DNA of 64,000 nt from Martinezella dioscoreae (lineage in GTDB: Bacteria > Pseudomonadota > Alphaproteobacteria > Rhizobiales > Rhizobiaceae). Within the stretch, counting starts at the first letter, position 1. Each line of letters starts with the position of its first letter. Below the pieces are notes generated by a model that was given only the letters and a program-made list of their open reading frames with translations, ran no database searches and was not told where the DNA came from. Made by a program: the position numbers and the translations under genes. Positions 26,901-36,248 of the stretch are shown in pieces. The stretch spans positions 26,825 through 90,824 of the forward strand of contig NZ_BLAJ01000013.1 of assembly GCF_009176305.1 (NCBI RefSeq), written 5' to 3'.

Positions 26901-27803
26901 ATGCCTCTTGCGATGAACCGCGATGTCTTCATCACCTGTGCTGTCACCGGCGCCGGCGACACGGTTACCAAATCCAGCCATGTTCCGATCACTCCCAAGC
27001 AGATCGCGGACTCCGCGATCGACGCCGCCAAGGCTGGGGCGGCAGTGGTTCACTGCCATGTCCGCGATCCGGAAACGGGCGCTGCCAGCCGCCGCAACGA
27101 ACTTTATAGGGAAGTCACGGACCGCATCCGTTCCGCCGATGTCGATGTCGTGCTGAACCTGACCGCCGGCATGGGCGGCGACCTGATTTTCGGCGATGTC
27201 GAAAGTCCCCTGCCCCTGAATGCCAAGGGCACCGATATGGCCGGCGCCACCGAGCGCGTCAGCCACGTGGCCGAATGCCTGCCTGAAATCTGCACGCTCG
27301 ATTGCGGCACGATGAACTTCAATCTTGGCGACTACGTCATGACCAACACGCCCTCGATGCTGCGGGCCATGGCGAAGAAGATGACCGATCTCGGCGTGCG
27401 CCCGGAGATCGAGGCCTTCGATACCGGTCATCTCTGGTTCGCCAAGCAGCTTGCCGAGGAGGGCTTGATCGAGGATCCGGTCCTCATCCAGCTCTGCATG
27501 GGCATCCCTTGGGGGGCGCCCGATGACCTCAACACCTTTATGGCGATGGTCAATAACGTTCCCAAAAGCTGGACCTTCTCGGCCTTTTCCATTGGTCGCA
27601 ACGCCATGGCCTATCCGGCAGCGGCGATCCTTGCCGGCGGCAATGTCCGCGTCGGCCTCGAAGACAATCTCTACGCCGGCAAGGGCATGCTCGCGACCAA
27701 CGCGCAGCTCGTCGAAAAGGCGGTGCAGGTGGTCGAAGGCATGGGTGCGCGCATCATCGGCCCTGAAGATGTCCGCAAGAAGCTGAAACTGACGAAGCGC
27801 TGA
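26901..27803 (+). CDS. BKACE family enzyme, predicted 3-dehydrocarnitine cleavage enzyme
   Basis: This is a 300-residue beta-keto-acid cleavage enzyme (3-keto-5-aminohexanoate cleavage family), predicted to condense 3-dehydrocarnitine with acetyl-CoA to give betainyl-CoA and acetoacetate. Family features seen are the Zn-binding HCHVRDP (residues about 48-54), LNLTAGMGG and the strand EIEAFDTGHLW. GNVRVGLEDNLY is the usual C-terminal signature. BKACE substrates vary, but the adjacent carnitine dehydrogenase with its betainyl-CoA thioesterase domain settles the choice here. The ATG at 26901 has GAGGGAG upstream. It is the first gene of a five-gene catabolic operon. Confidence 0.88.
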   Translation: MPLAMNRDVFITCAVTGAGDTVTKSSHVPITPKQIADSAIDAAKAGAAVVHCHVRDPETGAASRRNELYREVTDRIRSADVDVVLNLTAGMGGDLIFGDVESPLPLNAKGTDMAGATERVSHVAECLPEICTLDCGTMNFNLGDYVMTNTPSMLRAMAKKMTDLGVRPEIEAFDTGHLWFAKQLAEEGLIEDPVLIQLCMGIPWGAPDDLNTFMAMVNNVPKSWTFSAFSIGRNAMAYPAAAILAGGNVRVGLEDNLYAGKGMLATNAQLVEKAVQVVEGMGARIIGPEDVRKKLKLTKR

Positions 27804-27810
27804 GGCCACG

Positions 27811-29301
27811 ATGACCAAGATCAACAAGGCGGCCTGTATCGGCGGCGGCGTGATAGGCGGCGGATGGATCGCCCGCTTCCTGCTGGCAGGCATCGATGTG
27901 GATGTCTACGACCCGCATCCTGAGGCAACCCGCATCGTCGGCGAAGTTCTTGATAACGCCGAAAAGGCCTATGCGATGCTGACCGGTGCCCCGCTTCCGC
28001 CGCGCGGCAAGCTTGCGTTTAAGGAGACGCTGGAAGCAGCTGTCGAGGGCGCCGACTGGATCCAGGAAAGCGTGCCCGAGCGGCTGGATCTCAAGCGCAA
28101 CGTGCTGAGGCAGATCGATGCGGCCGCAAAGCCCGATGCGCTGATCGGCTCATCCACTTCGGGGCTGCTACCGACCGACCTGCAACGCGACATGCGTCAT
28201 CCTGAGCGCCTGTTCGTCGCTCACCCCTATAATCCCGTCTATCTGCTGCCTCTCGTCGAAATCGTCGGTGGCGAAAAGACCAGTGCAGCGACGATCAAGG
28301 CGGCGATGGACCGCCTGCCGCCCATCGGCATGAGGGGTGTGCATATCGCCAAGGAGATCGAGGCTTTCGTCGGCGACCGACTGCTGGAAGCGCTCTGGCG
28401 CGAGGCCTTGTGGCTGATCAAGGACGATATCTGCACCGTCGAGACCTTGGACGATGTGATTCGCTATTCCTTCGGTCTGCGCTGGGCGCAGATGGGCCTG
28501 TTCCAGACCTATCGCATCGCCGGCGGCGAGGCGGGCATGCGGCATTTCCTCGCGCAGTTCGGCCCTGCCCTGCAGTGGAATTGGACGAAGCTCATGGACG
28601 TCGTCGATCTCGACGACGCACTTGTCGAAAAGATCGGTCAGCAGTCGGACGACCAGGCCGATGGCCTATCGATCCGCGAACTCGAGCGCATCCGCGACGA
28701 GAACCTGGTCGGCATTCTCCAGAGCCTGAAAGGCGGCCATGGCGGCAAGGGCTGGGGCGCAGGCAAGTTGCTGAAGGATTTCGAACAGCAGCTTTGGGCC
28801 GCAGGTGGCGGAGCGAAGCAGGGGCTGGACATTACCAAGCCGCTGCGCCTGATCGATACCAAGGTCAGCCCGGCCTGGGTCGACTATAACGGCCATATGA
28901 CCGAGCATCGCTACCTGCAGGTGTTCGGCGATACGTCGGATGCACTTTTGCGCCTGATCGGTGTCGATCTCGATTATGTTGAGCGCGGCCATAGCTACTA
29001 CACGGTAGAGACTCATATCCGCCATCTCGGCGAGGCCAAGCTCGGACAGGCCATCCATTCGACGGCGCAGATCCTCGCATCCGACGAAAAGCGGCTGCAT
29101 GTGTTCCACGCGCTGCACGACAGCGCCAGCGGCGAAATAATCGCTACGGCGGAACAAATGCTGCTGCATGTCGACGCGAAAGCAAGCAAAGCCGTTGCCG
29201 CACCGGAGGAGGTGCTTGCGAAGCTGAGGCCGATTTCTGCCGCGCATGCAGCCTTGGCCATGCCGGAGGGAGCCGGCCGTCATGTGGGACAAAAACGCTA
29301 G
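27811..29301 (+). CDS. lcdH: L-carnitine dehydrogenase fused to betainyl-CoA thioesterase
   Basis: This is a 496-residue bifunctional enzyme. The N-terminal 3-hydroxyacyl-CoA-dehydrogenase-like NAD domain starts AACIGGGVIGGGWIARFLL (G-x-G-x-x-G), followed by the helical C-terminal dehydrogenase domain to about residue 310. Residues about 345-470 form a hot-dog thioesterase domain (WVDYNGHMTEHRYLQVF). Carnitine is oxidised to 3-dehydrocarnitine, and the thioesterase then releases glycine betaine from betainyl-CoA made by the preceding BKACE enzyme. The same fusion is known from Sinorhizobium meliloti and relatives, while Pseudomonas uses separate proteins. It begins 7 bases after the BKACE stop. 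Confidence 0.9.
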   Translation: MTKINKAACIGGGVIGGGWIARFLLAGIDVDVYDPHPEATRIVGEVLDNAEKAYAMLTGAPLPPRGKLAFKETLEAAVEGADWIQESVPERLDLKRNVLRQIDAAAKPDALIGSSTSGLLPTDLQRDMRHPERLFVAHPYNPVYLLPLVEIVGGEKTSAATIKAAMDRLPPIGMRGVHIAKEIEAFVGDRLLEALWREALWLIKDDICTVETLDDVIRYSFGLRWAQMGLFQTYRIAGGEAGMRHFLAQFGPALQWNWTKLMDVVDLDDALVEKIGQQSDDQADGLSIRELERIRDENLVGILQSLKGGHGGKGWGAGKLLKDFEQQLWAAGGGAKQGLDITKPLRLIDTKVSPAWVDYNGHMTEHRYLQVFGDTSDALLRLIGVDLDYVERGHSYYTVETHIRHLGEAKLGQAIHSTAQILASDEKRLHVFHALHDSASGEIIATAEQMLLHVDAKASKAVAAPEEVLAKLRPISAAHAALAMPEGAGRHVGQKR

Positions 29302-29313
29302 GAGGAAGCAATC

Positions 29314-30474
29314 GTGAATTTCGGGCTCAGCGAAGAACAGGAGATGATCGTCAAGACGGTCAGGGACTTCGTCGAGACGGAGATCTATCCACACGAAAAC
29401 GAGGTCGAGCGCACCGGCTTCGTGCCGCCCGATCTTGGGCTGGAAATCAAGCGCAAATGCATCGAGCTGGGCTTCTATGCCTGCAATTTCCCGGAGGAGG
29501 TCGGAGGCGCCGGGCTCGATCACGTCACCTTCACGCTCGTTGAACGTGAGCTCGGCCGCGGCTCAATGGGACTTACGGTCTTCTTCGGACGCCCATCCGG
29601 CATCCTGATGGCCTGCGAGGGCGAGCAGCGCGAGCGTTACCTCTTGCCGGCGGTGCGCGGGGAAAGGGTCGATGCACTCGCGATCACCGAACCGGACGCC
29701 GGCTCCGACATGCGCGGCATGAAATGCGCGGCAAGGCAGGATGGTGACGATTTCGTGCTCAACGGCACGAAGCATTTCATCTCGCATGCCGATGTCGCCG
29801 ATTTCGTCATCGTTTTTGCTGCCACCGGCGAGGAGGATACCCATCGAGGCGTCAAGAAGAAGATTACGGCCTTCCTGGTCGATCGCGGCACGCCGGGCTT
29901 CGAGATCGTCAAAGGCTATGACTCGGTCTCCCATCGCGGCTATCACAACTGCATCCTGAATTTCACCGATTGCCGCCTGCCGAAGTCTCAGGTGCTCGGG
30001 GAAGTGCATCGCGGCTTCGATCTCGCCAACCAGTGGCTCTACGGAACCCGCCTGACGGTTGCCGCCACCTGCGTCGGCCGGGCGCGCCGTGTCTTCGATC
30101 TGGCCCTGCCCTATGCGGCCGAGCGCAAGCAATTCGGCAAGCCGATCGGCGCCAATCAGGGCGTGTCGTTCAAGCTCGCCGACATGATCACCGAGATCGA
30201 CGCAGCCGATCTGCTCACGCTGTCGGCCGCCTGGAAGCTCGATGCTGGCATCCCGGCCAACCGCGAGATTGCCTCGGCCAAGCTCTATGCGTCGGAAATG
30301 CTTGCCCACGTCACCGACGAGGCAATCCAGATCTTTGGCGGCATGGGATTGATGGACGATCTGCCGCTTGCCCGCTTCTGGCGCGACGCCCGCGTCGAGC
30401 GTATCTGGGACGGGACTTCGGAAATCCAGCGGCACATTATCAGCCGCGACCTGCTTCGGCCGTTCGGAGCATGA
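29314..30474 (+). CDS. Acyl-CoA dehydrogenase, predicted gamma-butyrobetainyl-CoA dehydrogenase
   Basis: This is a 386-residue flavin acyl-CoA dehydrogenase. It has ALAITEPDAGSDMRGMKC (FAD/substrate signature), AAERKQFGKPIGANQGVSFKLADM, and IQIFGGMGLMDDLPLARFWRDARVERIWDGTSEIQRHII with the catalytic-Glu region at the end. In this operon it would oxidise gamma-butyrobetainyl-CoA to crotonobetainyl-CoA, the step before CaiD. It starts with GTG with AGGAGG 8 bases upstream. It is coupled to the CoA ligase, which begins 4 bases after its stop. The substrate is assigned by context; ETF would be the electron acceptor and is not encoded here. Confidence 0.85.
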   Translation: MNFGLSEEQEMIVKTVRDFVETEIYPHENEVERTGFVPPDLGLEIKRKCIELGFYACNFPEEVGGAGLDHVTFTLVERELGRGSMGLTVFFGRPSGILMACEGEQRERYLLPAVRGERVDALAITEPDAGSDMRGMKCAARQDGDDFVLNGTKHFISHADVADFVIVFAATGEEDTHRGVKKKITAFLVDRGTPGFEIVKGYDSVSHRGYHNCILNFTDCRLPKSQVLGEVHRGFDLANQWLYGTRLTVAATCVGRARRVFDLALPYAAERKQFGKPIGANQGVSFKLADMITEIDAADLLTLSAAWKLDAGIPANREIASAKLYASEMLAHVTDEAIQIFGGMGLMDDLPLARFWRDARVERIWDGTSEIQRHIISRDLLRPFGA

Positions 30475-30478
30475 GCCC

Positions 30479-32536
30479 ATGACCCAGCGTTCGCTCGACC
30501 GCCTGATCCGACCCAAAACGATCGCCGTCTTCGGCGGCAGAGAGGCACGGCGCGTCATCGAGCAATGCGACCGCATGGGATTTGCCGGCGAGATATGGCC
30601 GGTGCATCCGACACAGGAAAGCGTGCTTGGCCGCCGCTGCTATCGCTCGGTCGCCGACCTGCCTGACGCGCCGGACGCCGCCTTCGTTGGCGTTAACAGG
30701 GCGCTTACCGTCGATATCGTGAGGGAGCTCTCCTCCAGAGGCGCCGGCGGCGCCGTCTGCTATGCCTCAGGCTTCAGCGAGGCGGTTGCGGAACTGGCAG
30801 ACGGGGCGGATCTGCAGCGCGCGCTCGTTGAAGCTGCCGGCACCATGCCCATCGTCGGGCCGAACTGCTACGGCATGATCAACGGGTTGGACGGCGCCCT
30901 GCTCTGGCCCGATCAGCATGGCATTGTCAGAACCGAGCGCGGCGTGGCGATCCTCACCCAGTCCTCCAATATCGCCATCAATCTCAGCATGCAGAGGCGC
31001 GGCCTGCCCATCAGCTATCTGATGACGGCGGGCAACCAGGCGCAGACAGGCCTGTCGGACCTTGCCGGGGCCGTCCTTGAAGACCCGCGTGTCACGGCCG
31101 TCGGCCTGCATATCGAAGGCTTCGGCGATATAAGGGCGCTGGAAGGGCTCGCCATGCGCGCCAGAGAGCTGAAGAAGCCCATTGTCGCACTAAAAGTCGG
31201 CAAATCCGAACAGGCTCAACGCGCCACCGTTTCGCACACCGCCTCACTTGTTGGCAGCGATGCAGTGGCCGACGCCGTTCTCGACCGCCTCGGCATCGGC
31301 CGCGTTTCGACGCTGCCGGAGCTGATCGAGACGTTGAAACTCCTGCATGTCGCCGGCCCGCTCGAGAGCAACGCGATCTCGTCGATGAGCTGTTCGGGAG
31401 GCGAGGCGTCGCTGATGGCGGATGCTGCCGTTGGCCGCAACGTCGAATTCCGTGCCCTGAAACCCGAACAGCTACCCGCCTTGCGCGCGAGCCTCGGCCA
31501 GATGGTGACGCTTTCCAATCCGCTCGACTATCACACCTTCGTCTGGGGCGATCTGGGCCAGCAGACAGAGGCTTTCAGCGCCATGTTCGCGGGCGACTAT
31601 GCCCTCAATATGCTCGTGCTTGACTTCCCGCGCGAGGATCGCTGCGATGGCGCGGACTGGATGATTACAGTTGCGGCGGTTGCCGCGGCCGCGAAGCGGA
31701 CGGGTGCCCGCGCCGGCATTCTGGCGACCTTGCCCGAAAACATGCCGGAGGCGATCGCACAGCGGCTGATCGAAAGCGGCATCGTGCCGCTCTGCGGCAT
31801 CAGTGAGGCGTTAGTGGCGGCGGATATCGCCGGCGGCATTGCCAAGGCCTGGAATAGGCCACAGTCATTGCCGCTCCTTAACGCCTCCATTGCCGAAGGC
31901 GAGGTCGAGACCCTAAGCGAAGCCGCCGCCAAGGCAGAGCTTGCCGCTGCGGGCCTCACCGTCCCACTAGGCAGGACCGCCGCCACGGCGAGCGAAGCGG
32001 CCGATTGGGCGGAACAACTCGGTTTTCCGGTGGCGCTCAAGGCGCTCGGCGTCGAGCACAAGTCTGATGTCGGCGCGGTTAAGCTCAACCTATGGGATAG
32101 GAATGCCGTCAGAGACGCAGCGGAAGGCATGGCCGGTCTCTCACACGGATTCCTTGTCGAGCGGATGATCGATCGCCCTATCGCGGAGCTGATCGTTGGC
32201 GCGGTCCGCGATCCGGTCGTCGGCCTGACACTAACCGTTGGCGCGGGCGGAGTTCTCGTGGAATTGCTTGAGGATTCCGTCGTTTTGCCACTCCCCATAA
32301 CAAAAGCCGAGGTTCTCGAGCGGATTTCACGCCTGAAGGTCCGGAAACTGATTGAAGGCTATCGCGGCAACGCAGGCAGCAGCCTTGAAATCGTTGCTGA
32401 CGCCGTCCTATCAGCGGCAGAATATGTCGTAACGAACGCCGCACATCTTGAAGAACTAGACATTAATCCATTGATGGTTCTAGCAGAATCTCGGGGCGCC
32501 ATTGCGGCGGATGCCCTCATCCGGCGAAGGAGGTAG
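30479..32536 (+). CDS. ADP-forming acyl-CoA ligase (acetate-CoA ligase family), predicted betaine-CoA ligase
   Basis: This is a 685-residue single-chain ADP-forming acyl-CoA synthetase. The N-terminal CoA-binding Rossmann domain (PKTIAVFGGREARRVIEQ) is followed by the succinyl-CoA-ligase-like domains (GPNCYGMING, the phospho-His segment near SHTASLVGSDAV) and a C-terminal ATP-grasp domain (GFPVALKALGVEHKSDVGAVKLNL). It is expected to activate gamma-butyrobetaine or crotonobetaine as the CoA ester. The E. coli counterpart CaiC is AMP-forming and unrelated. The last 250 bases are richer in A/T and in rare codons than the rest of the gene. The start at 30479 follows the dehydrogenase stop by 4 bases. 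Confidence 0.87.
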   Translation: MTQRSLDRLIRPKTIAVFGGREARRVIEQCDRMGFAGEIWPVHPTQESVLGRRCYRSVADLPDAPDAAFVGVNRALTVDIVRELSSRGAGGAVCYASGFSEAVAELADGADLQRALVEAAGTMPIVGPNCYGMINGLDGALLWPDQHGIVRTERGVAILTQSSNIAINLSMQRRGLPISYLMTAGNQAQTGLSDLAGAVLEDPRVTAVGLHIEGFGDIRALEGLAMRARELKKPIVALKVGKSEQAQRATVSHTASLVGSDAVADAVLDRLGIGRVSTLPELIETLKLLHVAGPLESNAISSMSCSGGEASLMADAAVGRNVEFRALKPEQLPALRASLGQMVTLSNPLDYHTFVWGDLGQQTEAFSAMFAGDYALNMLVLDFPREDRCDGADWMITVAAVAAAAKRTGARAGILATLPENMPEAIAQRLIESGIVPLCGISEALVAADIAGGIAKAWNRPQSLPLLNASIAEGEVETLSEAAAKAELAAAGLTVPLGRTAATASEAADWAEQLGFPVALKALGVEHKSDVGAVKLNLWDRNAVRDAAEGMAGLSHGFLVERMIDRPIAELIVGAVRDPVVGLTLTVGAGGVLVELLEDSVVLPLPITKAEVLERISRLKVRKLIEGYRGNAGSSLEIVADAVLSAAEYVVTNAAHLEELDINPLMVLAESRGAIAADALIRRRR

Positions 32537-32542
32537 CGGAAG

Positions 32543-33325
32543 TTGCAAGACCCCATTCGAACCCGCTCCGAAGACGGCATTCTTGAGGTCATCATCGACC
32601 GGCCCAAGGCGAACTCCATCGACCTGGCGACCAGCCGCAAGATGGGCTTGATCTTTCGCGACTTCCGCGACAACCCGGATCTGCGCGTCGCCATCGTGAC
32701 CGGCGCCGGCGAGAAATTCTTTTCCGCGGGCTGGGATTTGAAAGCGGCCGCCGCCGGCGATGCCGTCGACGGGGATTATGGCGTCGGCGGCTTCGGTGGC
32801 CTCCAGGAGCTGCGTGATCTCAACAAGCCGATCATCTGCGCCGTCAACGGCATCTGTTGCGGCGGCGGGCTGGAAATCGCGCTGTCGACCGATCTGATCA
32901 TCGCCGCCTCGCACGCGACCTTCGCTTTGCCGGAAATTCGCTCTGGCACCGTCGCCGATGCGGCATCGATCAAGCTTCCGAAGCGCATCCCCTATCATAT
33001 CGCCATGGACATGCTGCTGACCGGCCGGTGGCTCAATGTCGAAGAGGCGCACCGCTGGGGCTTCGTCAACGAGATCGTCATGGCCGACAAGCTGATGGAC
33101 AGGGCCTGGGAGCTCGCCCGCCTGCTCGCAAGCGGTCCGCCGCTCGTCTACGCAGCGATCAAGGAAATCGTTCGTGAAGCGGAGGGTTCGACGTTTCAGA
33201 CTGCCATGAACAAGATCACCAAACGGCAGTTTGCAACGGTCGACATCCTCTATTCGAGCGAAGATCAATTGGAAGGCGCACGGGCTTTCGCAGAGAAGCG
33301 AGCCCCCATCTGGAAAGGAAGGTAG
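32543..33325 (+). CDS. caiD: Carnitinyl-CoA dehydratase (crotonobetainyl-CoA hydratase) CaiD
   Basis: This is a 260-residue crotonase-family enzyme. It resembles E. coli CaiD closely along its length, e.g. LRVAIVTGAGEKFFSAGWDLKAAA and the C-terminus AFAEKRAPIWKGR. The oxyanion-hole segments are SAGWDLKAA and GGGLEIALS; the catalytic Glu region falls in ALPEIRSGTVADA. It hydrates crotonobetainyl-CoA to L-carnitinyl-CoA, linking the butyrobetaine-activating enzymes with carnitine dehydrogenase. The start is a TTG preceded by GGAGG at 10 bases; no ATG or GTG fits the alignment. It is the last enzyme gene before the importer genes. Confidence 0.9.
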   Translation: MQDPIRTRSEDGILEVIIDRPKANSIDLATSRKMGLIFRDFRDNPDLRVAIVTGAGEKFFSAGWDLKAAAAGDAVDGDYGVGGFGGLQELRDLNKPIICAVNGICCGGGLEIALSTDLIIAASHATFALPEIRSGTVADAASIKLPKRIPYHIAMDMLLTGRWLNVEEAHRWGFVNEIVMADKLMDRAWELARLLASGPPLVYAAIKEIVREAEGSTFQTAMNKITKRQFATVDILYSSEDQLEGARAFAEKRAPIWKGR

Positions 33326-33453
33326 GAGGCGGCAGCAACCGCTGAATTTCCCGCATGCTCGCGGGGCAACAGGCTTCAGGCGGAAGAGGAACCGTGACCT
33401 GAAGTGGCTTGCTCGGGAGCTTTGTCAACACGGCAAGAAGAAGGAACAGGGGA

Positions 33454-35043
33454 ATGAACGATTATACGAAATATCTGACCAGCCGCGTTACCGCCGGCGG
33501 GCTTAGCCGCCGCGAATTCATGGGACGCGCAATGGCCGCGGGCGTGACTTTGACGCTCGCCGACAAGCTCTTTACCGAAAGTGCAATGGCAGCCGAACCG
33601 AAGCGCGGCGGCCATCTGAAGCTTGGCCTTGAAGGCGGTGCTGCAACCGATTCCAAGGATCCGGCAAAATTCCTGTCACAGGTCATGTTCTGCATCGGCC
33701 GCTGCTGGGGCGACATGCTGGTGGAATCTCACCCGCTGACAGGCGCCGCCGTTCCCTCGCTCGCTGAATCCTGGGAGCCGTCGAAGGATGCCGCCACCTG
33801 GACCTTCAAGATCCGCAAGGGCGTGAAATTCCACAACGGCAAGGACCTGACGATCGACGACGTCGTCGCCACGCTCAAGCGCCATACGGATGCGAAATCG
33901 GAATCCGGCGCGCTGGGCGTCATGAAGTCGATCAAGGAGATCAAGGCCGATGGCGACAATCTCATCCTGACGCTGACCGAAGGCAACGCCGACATGCCGT
34001 TGCTTCTGACCGACTATCACCTCGTTATCCAGCCGAATGGCGGTTATGACGATCCCCTCGCCTCGATCGGCACCGGCCCTTACAAGCAGGTCAGCTTCGA
34101 GCCCGGCGTACGCGCCACCTTCGAGCGCAACAAGGACGACTGGCGTACCGACCGCGGCTTCGTCGACAGTGTCGAAATCATCTGCATGAACGATGCGACG
34201 GCTCGCATCGCCGCGCTCTCATCCGGCCAAGTCCATTACATCAACCGTGTCGATCCGAAGACCGTGGATCTTCTCAAGCGTGCGCCGAACGTCGAAATCC
34301 TGGCCACCGCCGGCCGCGGCCATTACGTCTTCATCATGCATTGCGACAAGGCGCCCTTCGACAACAACGACCTGCGCCTGGCACTGAAATACGCCATGGA
34401 CCGCGAGACGATGGTCAAGAAGATTCTTGGCGGCTACGGCAAGGTCGGCAACGACTTCCCGATCAACGGCACCTATGCGCTCTTCCCCGAAGGCATCGAG
34501 CAGCGCAAATATGATCCCGACAAGGCCGCCTTCCACTACAAAAAGTCTGGCCATAGCGGTTCGGTCTTGCTGCGCACCTCCGAAGTCGCCTTCCCCGGCG
34601 CCGTCGATGCCGCAGTTCTCTATCAGGAAAGCTGCAAGAAGGCGGGGATCAATATCGAGGTCAAGCGCGAGCCGGGCGACGGATACTGGACGAACGTCTG
34701 GAACGTCCAGCCCTTTTCCACCTCCTACTGGGGCGGGCGGCCGACGCAGGACCAGATGTATTCCACCGCCTATCTCTCGACGGCGGACTGGAACGACACG
34801 CGCTTCAAGCGCCCCGACTTCGACAAACTCCTGCTTCAGGCCCGCTCCGAACTGGACGAAGCCAAGCGCAAGGAGCTCTATCGCGCCATGGCAATGATGG
34901 TGCGCGACGAAGGCGGCGTCATCCTGCCGATGTTCAACGATTTCGTGAATGCCTCCACCAAGCAGGTGAAGGGCTATGTCCACGATATCGGCAATGACAT
35001 GTCGAACGGCTATGTCGCGACCCGCGTCTGGCTGGACGCTTGA
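33454..35043 (+). CDS. ABC importer substrate-binding protein (family 5), carnitine operon
   Basis: This is a 529-residue family-5 (peptide/opine/nickel type) solute-binding protein. The N-terminus has a Tat-like motif (LSRREFMGRAM) and hydrophobic stretch ending near AMAAEP, so export in folded form is likely. Family motifs include PSLAESWEPSKDAATWTFKIRKGVKFHNGK and ALKYAMDRETMVKKILGGYG. Placement directly behind caiD and before its own permeases and ATPase suggests it brings in gamma-butyrobetaine, carnitine or related compounds. A paralogue is encoded at 40890-42470. A hairpin structure follows its stop. Confidence 0.9.
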   Translation: MNDYTKYLTSRVTAGGLSRREFMGRAMAAGVTLTLADKLFTESAMAAEPKRGGHLKLGLEGGAATDSKDPAKFLSQVMFCIGRCWGDMLVESHPLTGAAVPSLAESWEPSKDAATWTFKIRKGVKFHNGKDLTIDDVVATLKRHTDAKSESGALGVMKSIKEIKADGDNLILTLTEGNADMPLLLTDYHLVIQPNGGYDDPLASIGTGPYKQVSFEPGVRATFERNKDDWRTDRGFVDSVEIICMNDATARIAALSSGQVHYINRVDPKTVDLLKRAPNVEILATAGRGHYVFIMHCDKAPFDNNDLRLALKYAMDRETMVKKILGGYGKVGNDFPINGTYALFPEGIEQRKYDPDKAAFHYKKSGHSGSVLLRTSEVAFPGAVDAAVLYQESCKKAGINIEVKREPGDGYWTNVWNVQPFSTSYWGGRPTQDQMYSTAYLSTADWNDTRFKRPDFDKLLLQARSELDEAKRKELYRAMAMMVRDEGGVILPMFNDFVNASTKQVKGYVHDIGNDMSNGYVATRVWLDA

Positions 35044-35127
35044 TGCCTGAAGCGGGCGAGAACGCCCTGATCTCCAACGCAGCCGGGACCGCGAAAGCCT
35101 TTCGCGGTCCTCCCGACGTTTCAGGCA
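35044..35127 (+). other. Nested hairpin after the binding-protein gene
   Basis: The inner perfect repeat GGACCGCGAAAG (35086-35097) pairs with CTTTCGCGGTCC (35099-35110), and an outer pair TGCCTGAA (35044-35051) with TTCAGGCA (35120-35127) closes the structure. No T run follows. It lies in the 197-base gap before the permease and probably stabilises or processes the mRNA. Confidence 0.6.
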
Positions 35128-35240
35128 ATTTCAGGAAAATGCGCAGCTGTTTTCCATTCGGAATTGCGTAAAACAACAAGAGAGAGCGGCACAGCGATTC
35201 CTGTAAAACATGGAACCGCTCTCAGTGCGAGGCATCGGCC

Positions 35241-36248
35241 ATGTCCAATTCACCTCCCGGCACCGTTCTGCCCGGGCTGAGGTTCAAGCAGCGTTTTCCG
35301 CTGCTATCCCTCATTATCGAGCGTTGCGTGCTCAGCATCATTTTGCTGTTTGCCGTCTCGGTCCTTATCTTCGGCGGGCTCGAGGCCCTGCCCGGCGATT
35401 TTGCAACCACTTATCTCGGCCAGTCGGCAACGCCGCAGGCGGTCGCGAATATCCGCGAGGAGCTTGGCCTCAATCGGCCCGTCGTCACCCGCTATGTCGA
35501 ATGGCTCGGCAATGCCGTCAAGGGCGATTTCGGCACCTCCTGGGCCAGCAAGAATTCGGTTGGCGAGCAAATAGGCAAGCGGCTCGGCAATTCGCTGTTT
35601 CTAGCCGGCTTTGCGGCGTTGATTTCGGTGCCGCTGGCGGTTTGCCTAGGCATGCTCGCCGTCCATTTCAGGAACCGAATGCCTGATAAGATCATCAATG
35701 TCATCTCGCTGGCGGCAATCTCTCTGCCGGAATTCTTCATCGGCTATCTCCTCATCATGTTCTTCTCGGTCAAATTCGGTATCGCGACTTTTCCGGCCAC
35801 AGTTTTCGACGGCATGGGCTTCGTCGATCGGCTGAAGGCAATCGCGCTTCCGACCGCAACTCTGGTCCTTGTCGTACTCGCTCACATGATGCGCATGACG
35901 CGGGCGGCCATTCTCTCCGTCATGTCTTCGGCCTATATGGAAACGGCGGAATTGAAGGGGCTCTCCGCCTTCCGCGCCATCGTCAAGCACGCCGCCCCCA
36001 ATGCGCTGGCACCGATCATCAATGTGATCGCGCTGAACCTCGCCTATCTCATCGTCGGCGTCGTCGTCGTCGAAGTTGTCTTCGTCTATCCGGGCATGGG
36101 CCAGTACATGGTCGATGCGGTGACGGTGCGGGATATGCCTGTCGTCCAGGCCTGCGGCCTGATCTTCGCCGCCGTCTACATCTTCCTCAACATGACGGCC
36201 GATATTCTCGCCATCATCGCCAACCCCCGTCTGAGGCATCCGCGATGA
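35241..36248 (+). CDS. ABC importer permease (DppB-like)
   Basis: This is a 335-residue DppB/OppB-type permease. It has the typical first helix and periplasmic start (LPGDFATTYLGQSATPQAVANIREELGLNRPVVTRYVEWLG), six membrane segments in all, and the EAA loop ETAELKGLSAFRAIVKHAAPNAL. The next permease starts 4 bases before its stop. It forms the channel with that protein for the family-5 binding protein upstream. Confidence 0.93.
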   Translation: MSNSPPGTVLPGLRFKQRFPLLSLIIERCVLSIILLFAVSVLIFGGLEALPGDFATTYLGQSATPQAVANIREELGLNRPVVTRYVEWLGNAVKGDFGTSWASKNSVGEQIGKRLGNSLFLAGFAALISVPLAVCLGMLAVHFRNRMPDKIINVISLAAISLPEFFIGYLLIMFFSVKFGIATFPATVFDGMGFVDRLKAIALPTATLVLVVLAHMMRMTRAAILSVMSSAYMETAELKGLSAFRAIVKHAAPNALAPIINVIALNLAYLIVGVVVVEVVFVYPGMGQYMVDAVTVRDMPVVQACGLIFAAVYIFLNMTADILAIIANPRLRHPR

